Shown here piece by piece: positions 30,288 through 41,151 of a stretch of DNA of 64,000 nt. The stretch is from Algibacillus agarilyticus. Its GTDB lineage: Bacteria > Pseudomonadota > Gammaproteobacteria > Enterobacterales > Alteromonadaceae. Position numbers and translations under genes: made by a program. The notes beneath the pieces are model-generated. The model saw nothing but the letters and a program-made list of their open reading frames with translations, was not told the origin of the DNA and did not search any database. The first letter of the stretch is position 1, and every line of letters begins with the position of its first letter. The stretch covers positions 124,001 through 188,000 of the forward strand of contig NZ_QMED01000001.1 in NCBI RefSeq assembly GCF_003286125.1, in the 5' to 3' direction.

Positions 30288-30458
30288 ATGATAAAACTAT
30301 TCTTACTAATACCTTTACTCTCTTTTGGTCTGTGGTATTTATTTTTAAAACAAAACGGTTGGAGCTCTGATCAAGGTCGTAAAGGCTTTATTGTGATCAG
30401 TATTTTTAATGTCGTGATTTTATCGTTCTTTGGTTTTTTGCTTTGGGTAACAAACTAA
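30288..30458 (+). CDS. Small membrane protein, 56 residues
   Basis: Opens with MIKLFLLIPLLSFGLWYLFL, a clear membrane helix, followed by a polar loop KQNGWSSDQGRKGF and a second helix FIVISIFNVVILSFFGFLLW. Two-helix hairpin with both ends probably on the same side. Ends just before a strong hairpin terminator, which supports a real transcript. Divergent from ampG and convergent with glnS. No function can be assigned. Confidence 0.7.
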   Translation: MIKLFLLIPLLSFGLWYLFLKQNGWSSDQGRKGFIVISIFNVVILSFFGFLLWVTN

Positions 30459-30462
30459 AAAC

Positions 30463-30505
30463 TAAAGCACTTCGTTACTATTAATACCGTAGTGCTTTAA
30501 TTTTC
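30463..30505. terminator. Bidirectional terminator between the small gene and glnS
   Basis: TAAAGCACT (30463-30471) pairs with AGTGCTTTA (30491-30499), followed by ATTTT on the plus strand; on the minus strand the outflow is AGTTTTTA. It would end both convergent transcripts. Confidence 0.75.
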
Positions 30506-30546
30506 ATCATCTAAAATGATACCCAAATCAATGGGCATCGTTTTAT

Positions 30547-32208
30547 TTAAGCATGATCCCACGTATCACGTAATGTCACCGTGCGATTAAATACAAGATC
30601 ATCTGGAGTTGATGACAGATCCGGACAAAAATAACCTAATCGTTCAAATTGCACGGCTTTCCCAGCATCTAACTCAGCTAAGCTAGGCTCTACAACCGCA
30701 CTTTTCATTTCGATCAAACTTTCTGCATTAAGCACTTGCGTAAAGTCGTCTTCGGCTGCAGGATTAGGCACAGTAAACAAACGATCATACATATTAACGG
30801 TAGCCGGTTTACCTTCGCTTGCAGAAACCCAATGAATAACGCCTTTAGGTTTAGTGCCATCTTCTGGATTTTTGCCTAAGGTATTTGGGTCGTAAGTACA
30901 ATAGACTGTGGTTACATTACCCTTCTCATCTTGTTTAAAACGTTTAGCCGTTATGACATAAGCACCACGTAAACGTACCGATTTATCAATGACTAAACGT
31001 TTGTACTTTTTGTTACCCGATTCTCTAAAATCTTCTGCTTCAATGAGTATTTCACGCGTAAAAGGCACCATGCGTTTACCAAATGATTCATCTTGTGGGT
31101 GGTTAGACACCATCAACTCTTCAACTTGGCCTTCAGGGTAGTTTTCTATGATGACTTTAATCGGATCTAAAACAGCCATTGCACGTGCTGAATTCGCATT
31201 TAAATCATCACGAATACACGCTTCTAACATACCCATTTCGATCATGTTTTCCATTTTAGTTACGCCTATACGTAAACAAAATTCACGTAATGCAGCGGCG
31301 GTATAACCTCGACGTCGTAAACCCGCAATCGTTGGCATACGGGGATCATCCCAACCATTAACATGCTTTTGAGTTACTAAGTCGTTAAGCTTGCGTTTAC
31401 TCATCACGGTATATTCAAGGTTTAATCGAGAAAACTCATACTGATGTGGACGGACTTCAAGGCTGATATTATCTAAAATCCAATCATATATACGGCGATT
31501 GTCTTGGAATTCAAGCGTACATAATGAGTGTGTAATACCTTCAATCGCATCTGATATACAATGCGTGAAATCGTACATAGGATAAATGCACCACTTATCC
31601 GCCGTTTGATGGTGATGAACAAAACGAATGCGATATAAAATAGGATCGCGCATACACATAAAAGAAGAAGTCATATCCACTTTAGCGCGTAAACAACATT
31701 CTCCTTCCTGCATTTCACCATTTTTCATTTTTTCAAATAAAGCGAGGTTTTCTTCTATCGATGTATCACGTGTCGGGCTGTTTTTGCCAGGTTCTTTTAA
31801 CGTACCGCGATACTCGCGTGTTTGCTCGGCATTTAAAAAACAAACATAAGCTTTGCCGGCTTTAATCAGCTCTACAGCATAAAGGTAAAGTTGATCAAAA
31901 TAATTCGATGAATAACACACTTCACCATCCCATTCAAAACCTAGCCATTTAACATCTTCTTGAATTGAATGAACGTAGTCTATATCTTCTTTTTCTGGGT
32001 TGGTATCATCAAAACGTAAGTTACACTTACCTTGATAATCTTGTGCTAGGCCAAAATTTAGACAAATAGATTTAGCGTGACCTATGTGTAAATAGCCATT
32101 AGGTTCAGGCGGAAAACGAGTATGTGTTGAAGGATGTTTACCTTCAGCTAAATCTTTATCAATAATATTACGGATAAAGTTGGTCGGGCGAGTTTCATTC
32201 TCGGCCAT
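30547..32208 (-). CDS. glnS: Glutaminyl-tRNA synthetase
   Basis: 553 residues from the ATG at 32208 ([13 protein letters not shown], as in the family); an in-frame start 19 codons upstream gives an atypical leader and is rejected. HIGH motif in [12 protein letters not shown] near 41 and KMSKS form VMSKRKL near 270 mark a class I synthetase. The C-terminal anticodon-binding beta barrels are complete. Monocistronic. Confidence 0.97.
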   Translation of the reverse strand: MAENETRPTNFIRNIIDKDLAEGKHPSTHTRFPPEPNGYLHIGHAKSICLNFGLAQDYQGKCNLRFDDTNPEKEDIDYVHSIQEDVKWLGFEWDGEVCYSSNYFDQLYLYAVELIKAGKAYVCFLNAEQTREYRGTLKEPGKNSPTRDTSIEENLALFEKMKNGEMQEGECCLRAKVDMTSSFMCMRDPILYRIRFVHHHQTADKWCIYPMYDFTHCISDAIEGITHSLCTLEFQDNRRIYDWILDNISLEVRPHQYEFSRLNLEYTVMSKRKLNDLVTQKHVNGWDDPRMPTIAGLRRRGYTAAALREFCLRIGVTKMENMIEMGMLEACIRDDLNANSARAMAVLDPIKVIIENYPEGQVEELMVSNHPQDESFGKRMVPFTREILIEAEDFRESGNKKYKRLVIDKSVRLRGAYVITAKRFKQDEKGNVTTVYCTYDPNTLGKNPEDGTKPKGVIHWVSASEGKPATVNMYDRLFTVPNPAAEDDFTQVLNAESLIEMKSAVVEPSLAELDAGKAVQFERLGYFCPDLSSTPDDLVFNRTVTLRDTWDHA

Positions 32209-32454
32209 AGGGATATTCTTCCTTACATACTTAAATACAAAAATGCGAGTGTGGTTGTTAGTCAACTGACTAGCGATAGTTGATTTTAACCGCTTGTTGG
32301 ATTGGGATATAGGGGTTCGTGCTTAAAATTATTAAAAAAATGCATAAAAAGCATTTGAGCTTGATATTTACAGTCTTTTTAATTTTATACGCCTGCTTAG
32401 CCTTTAATTTAAGGTATTAAGATGCCAATGAAACATTAATAAAGCCATAAGATC
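32209..32454. other. glnS leader region with a doubtful 33-codon frame
   Basis: Between glnS and the csrA terminator. A GTG-initiated plus-strand frame at 32319-32420 has AGGGG four bases before the start and encodes a short Lys-rich, then hydrophobic peptide (KHLSLIFTVFLILYACLAF). It could be a leader or a small membrane peptide, but nothing beyond the RBS supports it. Confidence 0.3.
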
Positions 32455-32486
32455 AAAAAAGCCGATAAAAATATCGGCTTTTTGTA
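32455..32486. terminator. Terminator of csrA
   Basis: Stem AGCCGAT / ATCGGCT around AAAAAT with poly-A on the left and TTTTTG on the right, so it works on both strands. It lies 18 bases after the csrA stop. Confidence 0.9.
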
Positions 32487-32503
32487 TAAACAAAAAATAA
32501 TAA

Positions 32504-32698
32504 CTAGGCGTTGCCTTCGGCATCCTGTTGATTTTTTTCTGCCTGTATACGCATATAAATTTCTTCACGATGAACTGAAATTTCTTTAGGTGCGTTAACA
32601 CCAATGCGAACTTGATTACCTTTAACGCCTAATACAGTTACGGTAACATCGTCACCGATCATCAATGTTTCACCAACACGACGCGTCAAAATTAACAT
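32504..32698 (-). CDS. csrA: Carbon storage regulator CsrA
   Basis: 64 residues, nearly identical in pattern to gammaproteobacterial Csr[19 protein letters not shown] at the start, with Leu4 and Arg44-equivalent regions kept ([10 protein letters not shown]). A dimeric RNA-binding protein that recognises GGA motifs in leaders, controlling carbon flow, motility and biofilm. AlaS lies upstream on the same strand, the classical alaS-csrA order, with its own 120-bp gap. Confidence 0.97.
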   Translation of the reverse strand: MLILTRRVGETLMIGDDVTVTVLGVKGNQVRIGVNAPKEISVHREEIYMRIQAEKNQQDAEGNA

Positions 32699-32823
32699 AT
32701 CCTACTCCTTTTCCTAATCCAACTAACCGTTTAAATAAGTACAAATTAAAGTTAGTCTAAAAAGTGCAAAGCTTCACTCTAATCTGCAATATTTTTTAAT
32801 AAAAGCTAAATAATAATACGTGT

Positions 32824-35448
32824 TTATAACTTTTCTTCAAGCCATTTATCGACACTTGCGATAGCTGACGCTAGGTTTTCAGGTTGTGAACCACCCGCTT
32901 GCGCTAAATCAGGACGCCCACCACCTTTACCACCTACTTGTTGAGCAAGATAATTAACTAACTCTCCTGCTTTAACCTTAGCAGTAAGATCAGCGGTTAC
33001 GCCAACAATCAGGTTAACTTTATTATCACCTTTTAAGCCAAGCGCTATAATTGCCGAGCCTAACTTAGCTTTTAGGTCATCAACCGTGGTACGTAATGCT
33101 TTGGGCTCAATGCCTTCTATTTCAGTTACCAGTACTTTTACACCTGCAATAGTTTTAGCGCTTGAGAGTAAATCTGAACCCGCCATGCTTGAGAGTTTAT
33201 CTTGTAACTGGCGCAATTCTTTTTCTAACGATTTAGTTTTATCAAGACCCGCTTTCACTTTATCAATAACACTCGCGCTATCCGTTTTTAATAAACACGC
33301 AATAGATGAAATATCATTCTCTAAATGATGTGTATATTCAAGTGCTGCTTGACCCGTGACGGCTTCTATACGACGAACGCCTGCCGCAATACCACTTTCA
33401 GATGTGATTTTAAATAAACCAATATCACCCGTCGCGCTGACATGAGTCCCCCCGCAAAGCTCAACCGAGAAGTCACCCATGCTCACCACTCGTACTTCAT
33501 CATCATACTTCTCACCAAATAAAGCCATTGCGCCTTCTTTTTTGGCTGTTTCAATATCCATTAGCTTAGTATTTAGCGGATTATTTAAACGGATCTCGGT
33601 ATTAACATCCGCTTCAATTTGTCTCAGTTGCTCAGCGGTTACACCTTCAAAATGAGAGAAATCGAAACGTAATTTATCTGGGTCTACTAATGAACCTTTT
33701 TGAGAGACATGCTCACCTAATAAATTACGTAAAGCAGAATGCATAAGATGAGTCGCAGAATGGTTTAATTTAATGGCTTGACGACGCTGCACATCAATTT
33801 GCGCATCTACTTTGTCACCCACGGTTAAGGCCGCTTTAACTTGACCTTTATGAGCTATCGCATCATTTAACTTAACGGTATCAGACACCGAGAAAACAAG
33901 CTCTCCGGCCGTTAAAAATTGACCTTGGTCACCCACTTGTCCACCTGATTCGGCATAAAATGGAGTTTGATCTAAAATGACAATCGCGGGTTGATCACTC
34001 GCAACCGCATTTACTGATTCACCATTCACAATAATTTCAGTCACCGTTGCGTTATCGGTGTCTAAATCATAGCCGGTAAATGTTGAAGCTTGTTCGCTCG
34101 AAATCGAATCATTATAATCTTTATCAAAATGACTCGCTTGTTGCGATAGTGAGCGCTGTGCTTGCATCGCTTTTTCAAAGCCGGCATCATCAATGGTTAA
34201 ATCACGTTCACGTGCAACATCGGCAGTTAAATCGGCCGGAAAACCATACGTATCATATAATTTGAAAACCAACTCACCTGGTATAACTGAGCCTGATAAT
34301 GTTTTTAAGGCATCATTCAAAATAGATAAACCACGATCTAAGGTTTTTAAGAATTGCTCTTCTTCAATACGTAACATTTTTTCAATGATCGCACGTTGAG
34401 ATATGAGTTCAGGATAAGCATCACCCATTTCAACAATCAAGGCTTGTACTATTTTATAGAAAAAGACATCTTGGGCGCCCAGCTGATTACCATGCCGAAT
34501 AGCACGACGAATGATACGTCGCAATACATAGCCACGGCCTTCATTTGAAGGCATTACACCATCAGCTAACAAGAAGCTACAAGAACGGATATGGTCGGCA
34601 ATCACGCGTAATGATTTATTCTCAAGATCACTTACATTTAATGTTTTAGCGATAAAATTGATTAAATTTTGGAAAATATCGATTTCATAATTAGAATGCA
34701 CACCTTGCATAATCGCGGCGATTCGCTCTAAACCCATGCCAGTATCTACAGACGGTTTAGGTAATGGCTCCATTTTACCGTCGGCATGACGGTTAAATTG
34801 CATGAAAACTAAATTCCAAATTTCAATATAACGGTCACCATCTTCTTCTGGCGAGCCAGGAACACCGCCCCAAATATGTTCACCATGATCATAAAATATT
34901 TCAGTACAAGGCCCACAAGGTCCAGTGTCGCCCATTGACCAAAAGTTGTCTGATTCAAATTTCTTTTCAGGTGATTTATCACCAATGCGAATAATACGTT
35001 CTTCTGGCACACCAATTTCATCGCGCCAAATAGAAAAAGCTTCATCATCGGTCGCGTAAACAGTCACCGTTAATTTTTCTTTAGGTAACTGTAAAACGTC
35101 AGTTAAGAATGCCCAGCCAAAGCGGATCGCATCCTGTTTAAAGTAATCACCAAAGCTAAAATTACCTAACATTTCAAAAAAGGTGTGATGGCGAGCTGTA
35201 TAGCCTACGTTTTCTAAATCATTGTGTTTACCACCCGCTCTAACACAACGCTGGCTTGATGTAGCACGAGTATAGGCACGTTTATCACTGCCTAAAAATA
35301 CATCTTTAAATTGATTCATACCTGCATTCGTAAATAACAAGGTTGGATCATCTGAAGGGACTAAAGAACTACTCGCAACTATTTGATGTTTTTGTTGTGC
35401 AAAAAAATCTAAAAATGCCTGCCTAACTTGTGCAGTGTTCATTTTCAT
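32824..35448 (-). CDS. alaS: Alanyl-tRNA synthetase
   Basis: 874 residues, full length. Class II aminoacylation core at the N-terminus, then the editing domain with [12 protein letters not shown] near 568 and [13 protein letters not shown] near 670 supplying the zinc ligands, then the C-Ala domain ([15 protein letters not shown]). AGGA stands eight bases before the ATG at 35448. Between recX and csrA. Confidence 0.97.
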   Translation of the reverse strand: MKMNTAQVRQAFLDFFAQQKHQIVASSSLVPSDDPTLLFTNAGMNQFKDVFLGSDKRAYTRATSSQRCVRAGGKHNDLENVGYTARHHTFFEMLGNFSFGDYFKQDAIRFGWAFLTDVLQLPKEKLTVTVYATDDEAFSIWRDEIGVPEERIIRIGDKSPEKKFESDNFWSMGDTGPCGPCTEIFYDHGEHIWGGVPGSPEEDGDRYIEIWNLVFMQFNRHADGKMEPLPKPSVDTGMGLERIAAIMQGVHSNYEIDIFQNLINFIAKTLNVSDLENKSLRVIADHIRSCSFLLADGVMPSNEGRGYVLRRIIRRAIRHGNQLGAQDVFFYKIVQALIVEMGDAYPELISQRAIIEKMLRIEEEQFLKTLDRGLSILNDALKTLSGSVIPGELVFKLYDTYGFPADLTADVARERDLTIDDAGFEKAMQAQRSLSQQASHFDKDYNDSISSEQASTFTGYDLDTDNATVTEIIVNGESVNAVASDQPAIVILDQTPFYAESGGQVGDQGQFLTAGELVFSVSDTVKLNDAIAHKGQVKAALTVGDKVDAQIDVQRRQAIKLNHSATHLMHSALRNLLGEHVSQKGSLVDPDKLRFDFSHFEGVTAEQLRQIEADVNTEIRLNNPLNTKLMDIETAKKEGAMALFGEKYDDEVRVVSMGDFSVELCGGTHVSATGDIGLFKITSESGIAAGVRRIEAVTGQAALEYTHHLENDISSIACLLKTDSASVIDKVKAGLDKTKSLEKELRQLQDKLSSMAGSDLLSSAKTIAGVKVLVTEIEGIEPKALRTTVDDLKAKLGSAIIALGLKGDNKVNLIVGVTADLTAKVKAGELVNYLAQQVGGKGGGRPDLAQAGGSQPENLASAIASVDKWLEEKL

Positions 35449-35644
35449 TTATAAATCCTGTGGTAAACAATTTGCCTAATATAATGGGTGATGAATGTAG
35501 CACGAACTTGTGATTTAGTTAATAGATGATCGAACATCATAAAGACTAAATTATGCAAAAATTAACTATGCAAATTCAATTTGGGTTTGCCGAAGAATAA
35601 TCGGTAAATGGTAAGCCTTAGGGCACAAACATAAATTTACAAAT

Positions 35645-36115
35645 CTAATCACATGACTCAACAAGCACTTGCCACATATTTTGGATTTGTGCACCGGTAA
35701 ATCCACGTTGATACAAAAAGCGTTGCACTTTTTGTTTGGCTTTAAAATCGTTTAAATCGATAGCTCTAAATTTACGATCAAACAAAGACAATAAATTTTC
35801 AAGCCAATCTATATCAGTTTCTTGCTCGGCTAGTGCGTATTGATATTTATCAATACCATGCTGCATTAAGCTTTGTATGATCGCATTAGGGCCAAAACCT
35901 TTACTGGCTTTGATTCTGATAATTGATTGCGTGTAGCGAAAATCTGACTGGTAATCTTTTTCAGCAAATTCGGCTAATAACGCTTGGGTTAACTCATGAT
36001 CATATTCTTTTTCTGTTAATTTTCGTTTAAGCGTAAATTGAGAGTATTCGCAACGCCCCAACAGATAAAATAGATAATTGCGAGCTTGTTGCCTTTGTTT
36101 ATCCTGGTCACTCAT
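35645..36115 (-). CDS. recX: RecA modulator RecX
   Basis: 156 residues, three tandem helical RecX repeats: ARNYLFYLLGRCEYSQFTLKRKL at the start, KGFGPNAIIQSLMQHGI in the middle and QRFLYQRGFTGAQIQNMW at the end. RecX inhibits RecA filament growth. The recA gene, usually immediately upstream, is not here; a cupin gene takes its place. Confidence 0.93.
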   Translation of the reverse strand: MSDQDKQRQQARNYLFYLLGRCEYSQFTLKRKLTEKEYDHELTQALLAEFAEKDYQSDFRYTQSIIRIKASKGFGPNAIIQSLMQHGIDKYQYALAEQETDIDWLENLLSLFDRKFRAIDLNDFKAKQKVQRFLYQRGFTGAQIQNMWQVLVESCD

Positions 36116-36163
36116 TGTTTTTATGCGTACCTAAACTACCTAAAAATCATTATTCAACACGCT

Positions 36164-36658
36164 TTATGCCGAAAATAAACTCGCGTCATCACCCATATTG
36201 AGTAGGCTGAGGTGCTGAATAAACGCTGGCACAGTTGAGTCACCTTCTGCTGGCGCCCAATTGGCAAATCCTTTATCCGTTGTTACGGTATAAGGGCCTT
36301 CTTTTACTTCAAAAAAAACGGTACCCGCACTTAACGCGATTGTTGAATGCCATACATTGGGCGGTATTTCTAATCCTTGTTGATCCCCTTCTGCCGATAA
36401 TGTAATTCGTTCAGTAACAACGCCTTTATCGTCATACATTAAAAACAATAAAGAGCCCTTAACAACAAAAAAGAATTCCCACTTATTACTTTCTATGTGC
36501 TTGTGCGGCCTAACATAGCTATCAGGTTCCATTGCAATAAACAAACGTTGAACTGGCGATTGATAATCATCATGAATGTTCACATTACTGCGACGACGTT
36601 CAGATGCTTGCGCTGTGTTAACTAAATTAGCAAAGAAATCATTATCAAAATGCTGCAT
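36164..36658 (-). CDS. WbuC-family cupin
   Basis: 164 residues. The pattern SPVQRLFIAMEPDSYVRPHKH near 34-54 and GLEIPPNVWHSTIAL near 97-111 match WbuC-type cupins, whose genes are often found in O-antigen loci or alone. The metal ligands are His in RPHKH, a Glu in KWEFFF and His in VWHS. The biochemical role of the family is not known. 43 bases after the Rieske gene and probably co-transcribed. Confidence 0.82.
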   Translation of the reverse strand: MQHFDNDFFANLVNTAQASERRRSNVNIHDDYQSPVQRLFIAMEPDSYVRPHKHIESNKWEFFFVVKGSLLFLMYDDKGVVTERITLSAEGDQQGLEIPPNVWHSTIALSAGTVFFEVKEGPYTVTTDKGFANWAPAEGDSTVPAFIQHLSLLNMGDDASLFSA

Positions 36659-36701
36659 GTATTTTCCTTAACGAGTGTGATTGATGAAGGTCTAATGAAG
36701 A

Positions 36702-37076
36702 TTATAATGCGTTGGCTTTAAGTATAAAGTCATTACCATTTTTAGTAACAGGATAAGCCATGTTGTATTCGCTATAAATACAAATAGGCCGACGATGCAA
36801 TGAGCAATAAATATTCCCGTCCTCTTTTAATGGCTCCTTACTAATATCATAATGTTGATGCGGGCAATAAGCAGAAATCGCACGATAATCGATACTTTCG
36901 TCCTCTTTTATTACGGCATAAATAACAATTTTACTTAAACAATCTTCTTCAGGCAAAATAGCATGACCAGTCCAAACACCATCTAGTTTTGTCGTTTTTA
37001 TATTGGTAATTTCAATATCAACATTAACCGTAGCCGCTGCTGGGTAGATCGTTTTCATTGATGGCAGAGTAGTCAA
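36702..37076 (-). CDS. Small Rieske-type 2Fe-2S protein
   Basis: 124 residues. C71-x-H73 and C91-x2-H94 (CPHQH ... CSLHRR) are the four Rieske ligands, so a 2Fe-2S cluster is expected. No signal peptide or oxygenase domain: a stand-alone ferredoxin-like protein. It lacks the usual Rieske length between the two ligand pairs only slightly (17 residues). A second Met at residue 7 is a possible start. Paired with the cupin gene; redox partner unknown. Confidence 0.8.
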   Translation of the reverse strand: MTTLPSMKTIYPAAATVNVDIEITNIKTTKLDGVWTGHAILPEEDCLSKIVIYAVIKEDESIDYRAISAYCPHQHYDISKEPLKEDGNIYCSLHRRPICIYSEYNMAYPVTKNGNDFILKANAL

Positions 37077-37117
37077 AAGATCACCATGTTAAATTCTATA
37101 CATTTAGAAAAGGTAAA

Positions 37118-37144
37118 TAAAAAAGCCACTCAATGAGTGACTCT
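37118..37144 (-). terminator. Terminator of ffh
   Basis: On the minus strand GTCACTC / GAGTGGC form a stem followed by TTTTTTATT, 47 bases after the ffh stop. Confidence 0.85.
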
Positions 37145-37190
37145 ATATATTTATAAGTGAGGATGTCAGTTCGCCGCTGGCATTTAAGGC

Positions 37191-38615
37191 TTATTTTTTA
37201 CCAAACATGCCACCTAAACCGCCTAGCCCTCCAGGGCCACCAGCACCGCCCATACCGCCTGCGCCGCCAGGAGGCATCATGCCTTTCATTCCTTTCATCA
37301 TCTTCATCATGCCACCTTTACCCGACATTTTTTTCATCATTTTTTGCATTTGGGTAAATTGCTTAAGCAGACGATTAACATCTTGGATCTGAGTACCCGA
37401 ACCGGCAGCAATACGACGCTTACGTGCACCTTTAATTATATCCGGGCGTTGACGTTCACCAGGGGTCATTGAATTGATAATCGCTTCAAGCTGGTTAAAT
37501 TGCTTATCGTTCACTTTGTCTTTCATATTATCAGGTAAATTCGACATACCGGGCAGCTTATCCATCATTGACATCATGCCGCCCATGCTTTTCATTTGCA
37601 CAAGTTGGTCTCTGAAGTCTTCAAGATCAAAGCCTTTACCTTTTTGTAATTTCTTAGCCATTTGCTCAGCTTTGGTTTTATCAACCTTACGCTCAACTTC
37701 TTCAATTAAACTAAGAACATCACCCATACCTAATATACGAGATGCGATACGATCAGGATGGAAAGGTTCTAATGCGTCAACTTTTTCACCCATACCGATA
37801 AATTTAATCGGTTTGCCGGTTATTTGACGTATAGAAAGCGCAGCCCCACCGCGCGCATCACCATCGGCTTTAGTTAAAATAACACCGGTTAGAGGCAATG
37901 CTTCATGAAACGCTTTGGCCGTGTTAGCGGCATCTTGCCCCGTCATCGCATCAACAACAAACAAGGTTTCAACTGGGGTTATAGCCGCATGTAGTTGTTT
38001 AATTTCATCCATCATGGATTCATCAACATGCAATCGACCAGCGGTATCGACTAATAACACATCAAAAAATTGAATTTTTGCATGTTCAATTGCAGCGTTA
38101 ACAATATCAATCGGTTTTTGTTCAACTGAACTGGGGAAAAATTCAACACCGACTTCTTCAGCAAGTGTTTCTAATTGCTTTATCGCAGCAGGACGATAAA
38201 CATCGGCCGAGACCACCAATACCTTTTTCTTTTCACGCTCGACTAAATATTTAGATAGCTTGGCGACAGACGTGGTTTTACCCGCCCCTTGTAAACCCGC
38301 CATTAAAACCACGGCCGGTTTTTGTGCGGCTAAATTTAAAACTTCATTAGCTTCCCCCATCGCTTTAACAAGTTCGTCATTAACGATTTTAACAAAAGCT
38401 TGGCCTGGGTTAAGGCTTTTACTTACCTCTGAACCTAACGCTGCGGTTTTAACATTATTAATAAAGTCTTTAATAACCGGCAACGCAACATCAGCTTCAA
38501 GTAATGCCATGCGCACTTCGCGCAACGTTTCTTTTATATTATCTTCGGTAAGGCGACCGCGCCCGGTTACATTTTTTAATGTTTGGCTTAAGCGATCTGA
38601 TAAATTCTGAAACAT
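37191..38615 (-). CDS. ffh: Signal recognition particle protein Ffh
   Basis: 474 residues. N domain, then the G domain with GLQGAGKTTSVAKLS near 104, DTAGRLHVDE near 190 and TKADGDARGG near 247, then the Met-rich M domain that binds 4.5S RNA and signal sequences. The C-terminal tail is unusually long and rich in Gly and Met (KGMKGMMPPGGAGGMGG). rpsP and rimM, which often follow ffh, are not here. Confidence 0.97.
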   Translation of the reverse strand: MFQNLSDRLSQTLKNVTGRGRLTEDNIKETLREVRMALLEADVALPVIKDFINNVKTAALGSEVSKSLNPGQAFVKIVNDELVKAMGEANEVLNLAAQKPAVVLMAGLQGAGKTTSVAKLSKYLVEREKKKVLVVSADVYRPAAIKQLETLAEEVGVEFFPSSVEQKPIDIVNAAIEHAKIQFFDVLLVDTAGRLHVDESMMDEIKQLHAAITPVETLFVVDAMTGQDAANTAKAFHEALPLTGVILTKADGDARGGAALSIRQITGKPIKFIGMGEKVDALEPFHPDRIASRILGMGDVLSLIEEVERKVDKTKAEQMAKKLQKGKGFDLEDFRDQLVQMKSMGGMMSMMDKLPGMSNLPDNMKDKVNDKQFNQLEAIINSMTPGERQRPDIIKGARKRRIAAGSGTQIQDVNRLLKQFTQMQKMMKKMSGKGGMMKMMKGMKGMMPPGGAGGMGGAGGPGGLGGLGGMFGKK

Positions 38616-38850
38616 GAATTATCCTAATAACAAATACAGTAAATAAAATAGGTGCTGAGGGTCACTTTACTTAACCACTCGTAATGCCTCTATTATACGC
38701 ATAAAAAATTAAATTTCGCCCATCTGAGCTAGTTGATTTAACTTAGATTGACTTTTGCTCAATAAATTTAATTAACTTGTGCTCTTTTCGTTGTTATTAT
38801 CGGGTGAAATGCAATATTGTGTCTCGATAAATTTAACAAAAGGTTTAATC

Positions 38851-39642
38851 ATGTTACTGGCTGTATTAGGGATTATCGGTTATTTGTTCAGTGCTATTGC
38901 CCTGCTTTTAATATTTTTTAACCATGCAAAGCTCAGTTTAAAATTTGTTGTTTTACCTGGTATTGTTGCTTTTATATGTCATGTGCTTTTTGTGCAGCTG
39001 CATTATCAATTAAATGAACCGTCCGCTTATAACTTAGTATTGGTTGCAAACATTATTAGTTTAGTTGTGGGCTTTACCGCTTTAGGTTTTGCACAAAAAT
39101 ACCATAATTATTTTGTTGTGCCTGTTTGTTTTTTATTCTCATCACTAATGTTATTTATTGGCATTTTTGCGCCGATATCTTTAACAACTGTTGCCTCTTG
39201 GTCAATCGAAACATTGTCGCACATTAGTTTTGCTTTATTAGCTTATGCGGTTTTAACGATCACGACGCTATTATCGTTTCAGTATAGTTTTATTAGTAAT
39301 CGTTTAAAATCACATGATTTATCGGTATTGCAACTGCCTCTACCAGCGCTTAATGATGTAGAAAAGCAAATATTTAAGCTCTTATTATCAGGTACATTAT
39401 TTTTAACGGTATCAATTATTACAGGGGCTGTTTTTTTAGATAACTTTTTTGGTTCAGGTCAATCGCATAAAGCCATATTATCTATTTTAGCTTGGTGCTG
39501 TTTTACCAGCTTGCTTATTGGCCATTCACTGTTAGGCTGGCGTGGTAATATAACTTTAGCCTTAACGTTAAGCGGTTCGACATTATTAACTTTAGGTTAC
39601 TTTGGCTCTCGCATCATTCATGATTTTGTCATGATGCACTGA
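38851..39642 (+). CDS. ypjD: Inner-membrane protein YpjD (CcsA/HemX-like)
   Basis: 263 residues, eight TM helices of the cytochrome c assembly (CcsA) fold, with HISFALLAYAVL near 125 and a C-terminal LLGWRGNITLAL, as in YpjD. The ATG at 38851, preceded by AAAGG, is preferred to an upstream GTG. Divergent from ffh and followed by a CNNM/CorC gene, the same order as ffh-ypjD-yfjD in E. coli. Function not settled. Confidence 0.88.
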   Translation: MLLAVLGIIGYLFSAIALLLIFFNHAKLSLKFVVLPGIVAFICHVLFVQLHYQLNEPSAYNLVLVANIISLVVGFTALGFAQKYHNYFVVPVCFLFSSLMLFIGIFAPISLTTVASWSIETLSHISFALLAYAVLTITTLLSFQYSFISNRLKSHDLSVLQLPLPALNDVEKQIFKLLLSGTLFLTVSIITGAVFLDNFFGSGQSHKAILSILAWCCFTSLLIGHSLLGWRGNITLALTLSGSTLLTLGYFGSRIIHDFVMMH

Positions 39643-39769
39643 ATTTAAAGTCACTGAAAAGACAATTGAAATCGTAAGTTTGATCGACAACATTAAACGA
39701 TAAGATAAAATTACAATACTGAGCGCAATTAGGTATAATAAAATTCGATAATCATGAAGGGTTAATTTC

Positions 39770-41056
39770 TTGGACGACATCTCTACCAGTACGCTTGCCA
39801 TCATACTTGGCGTACTTGTATTAATATCAGCTTTTTTCTCAAGCTCAGAAACCGGTATGATGGCTTTAAACAAATATCGTTTAAGGCACTTAGTTTCTAA
39901 AAACAATATTCCTGCACTACGTGTTCATAAATTATTAGCACGCCCTGAAAGGCTTATAGGCCTGATCTTAATAGGTAACAACCTTGTTAATATTGCTGCA
40001 TCAGCAATAGCCACTATTATTGGTATGCGCTTATATGGCGACTATGGTGTTTTGTTAGCCACAATCGGCTTAACCGTTGTTATTCTCATTTTTGCCGAAG
40101 TCACGCCAAAAACATTAGCCGCTTGGTTTCCTGAAAAAATAGCGTATCCAGCCTCAATTATTTTAACGCCTATGTTGTGGTTGTTTTACCCTTTTGTATT
40201 TGGTTTAAACAGTATTACAAATGCGTTTCTAAAAATATTTAATATCAAACCCGCCAATGAAAACGGTCAAACATTAAACCCTGATGAATTACGCACTGTG
40301 GTTAACGATGCGAATTCGATGATACCGCGCAAACATCAAGATATGCTGCTCAGTATTTTAGATTTAGAAAAAGTAACAGTTGAAGATGTTATGGTTCCTC
40401 GACCTGACATTTTAGGTATTGATATTAACAATGATTGGAAGGTCATTGTTAAGCAACTCAATCATGGTCAACATACACGTATGCTGTTGTATCGAACAAC
40501 GGTTGATGATGCAGTCGGCTATGTACATGCTAAAGATATTTTGCGGCTAACATCAAAAACTCAGTTTTCGAAAGAAACACTGCTTCGAGCGGCTCGTAAA
40601 ATCACGTTTGTACCCGAAGGTACGCCATTAAATAATCAGCTTTTACATTTCCAACGTGAAAAATACCGTATCGCATTAGTGGTAGATGAATATGGCGACA
40701 TTATTGGTTTGATCACACTAGAAGATATTTTAGAAGAAATCGTTGGTGACTTTACAACCAACCAAATACCAGGCGCAAACGATGATTATCATAAGCAAAA
40801 AGATAATACCTATATTGTAGAAGGTTCAGCGAATGTTCGAGATATTACCAAAGAACTCGGTTGGAAGTTGCCTGTTGATGGTCCTCGTACAATTAATGGC
40901 TTAATACTTGAATATTTAGAGGAAATACCTAAACCCAATGTTTCAATTAGGCTTTATGGTTACCCTGTTGATATTCTTGATGTAAACGATAATGCAATAA
41001 AACAAGTTCGTGTGCATGTCGATTTATATAAAGCAAAAAAAGCCAAAAAACCTTAA
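39770..41056 (+). CDS. CNNM/CorC-family transporter (YfjD-like)
   Basis: 428 residues: DUF21 membrane domain with four TM helices (about 1-190), a CBS pair (about 200-330, DVMVPRPDILGIDIN and VVDEYGDIIGLITLEDILEE) and a C-terminal CorC_HlyC domain. Family members export or regulate Mg2+ or Co2+. The start is TTG at 39770, with GAAGGG upstream. Follows ypjD as in E. coli. Confidence 0.93.
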   Translation: MDDISTSTLAIILGVLVLISAFFSSSETGMMALNKYRLRHLVSKNNIPALRVHKLLARPERLIGLILIGNNLVNIAASAIATIIGMRLYGDYGVLLATIGLTVVILIFAEVTPKTLAAWFPEKIAYPASIILTPMLWLFYPFVFGLNSITNAFLKIFNIKPANENGQTLNPDELRTVVNDANSMIPRKHQDMLLSILDLEKVTVEDVMVPRPDILGIDINNDWKVIVKQLNHGQHTRMLLYRTTVDDAVGYVHAKDILRLTSKTQFSKETLLRAARKITFVPEGTPLNNQLLHFQREKYRIALVVDEYGDIIGLITLEDILEEIVGDFTTNQIPGANDDYHKQKDNTYIVEGSANVRDITKELGWKLPVDGPRTINGLILEYLEEIPKPNVSIRLYGYPVDILDVNDNAIKQVRVHVDLYKAKKAKKP

Positions 41057-41151
41057 TCATTTGACATGGCAAGATTGATTTCTGCTCTTTAAATAGCGCA
41101 TTTATTGAGTTTGCCATGTTGGTTATATCATTCTTCAAGTAACGACTAAAC

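Noticed and set aside
32209-32265. 19-residue extension of glnS
   Set aside because: The family begins with [13 protein letters not shown], which matches the ATG at 32208.
38779-38850. Longer N-terminus of ypjD from an upstream GTG
   Set aside because: The extension is not typical of the family and the ATG at 38851 has a good RBS.
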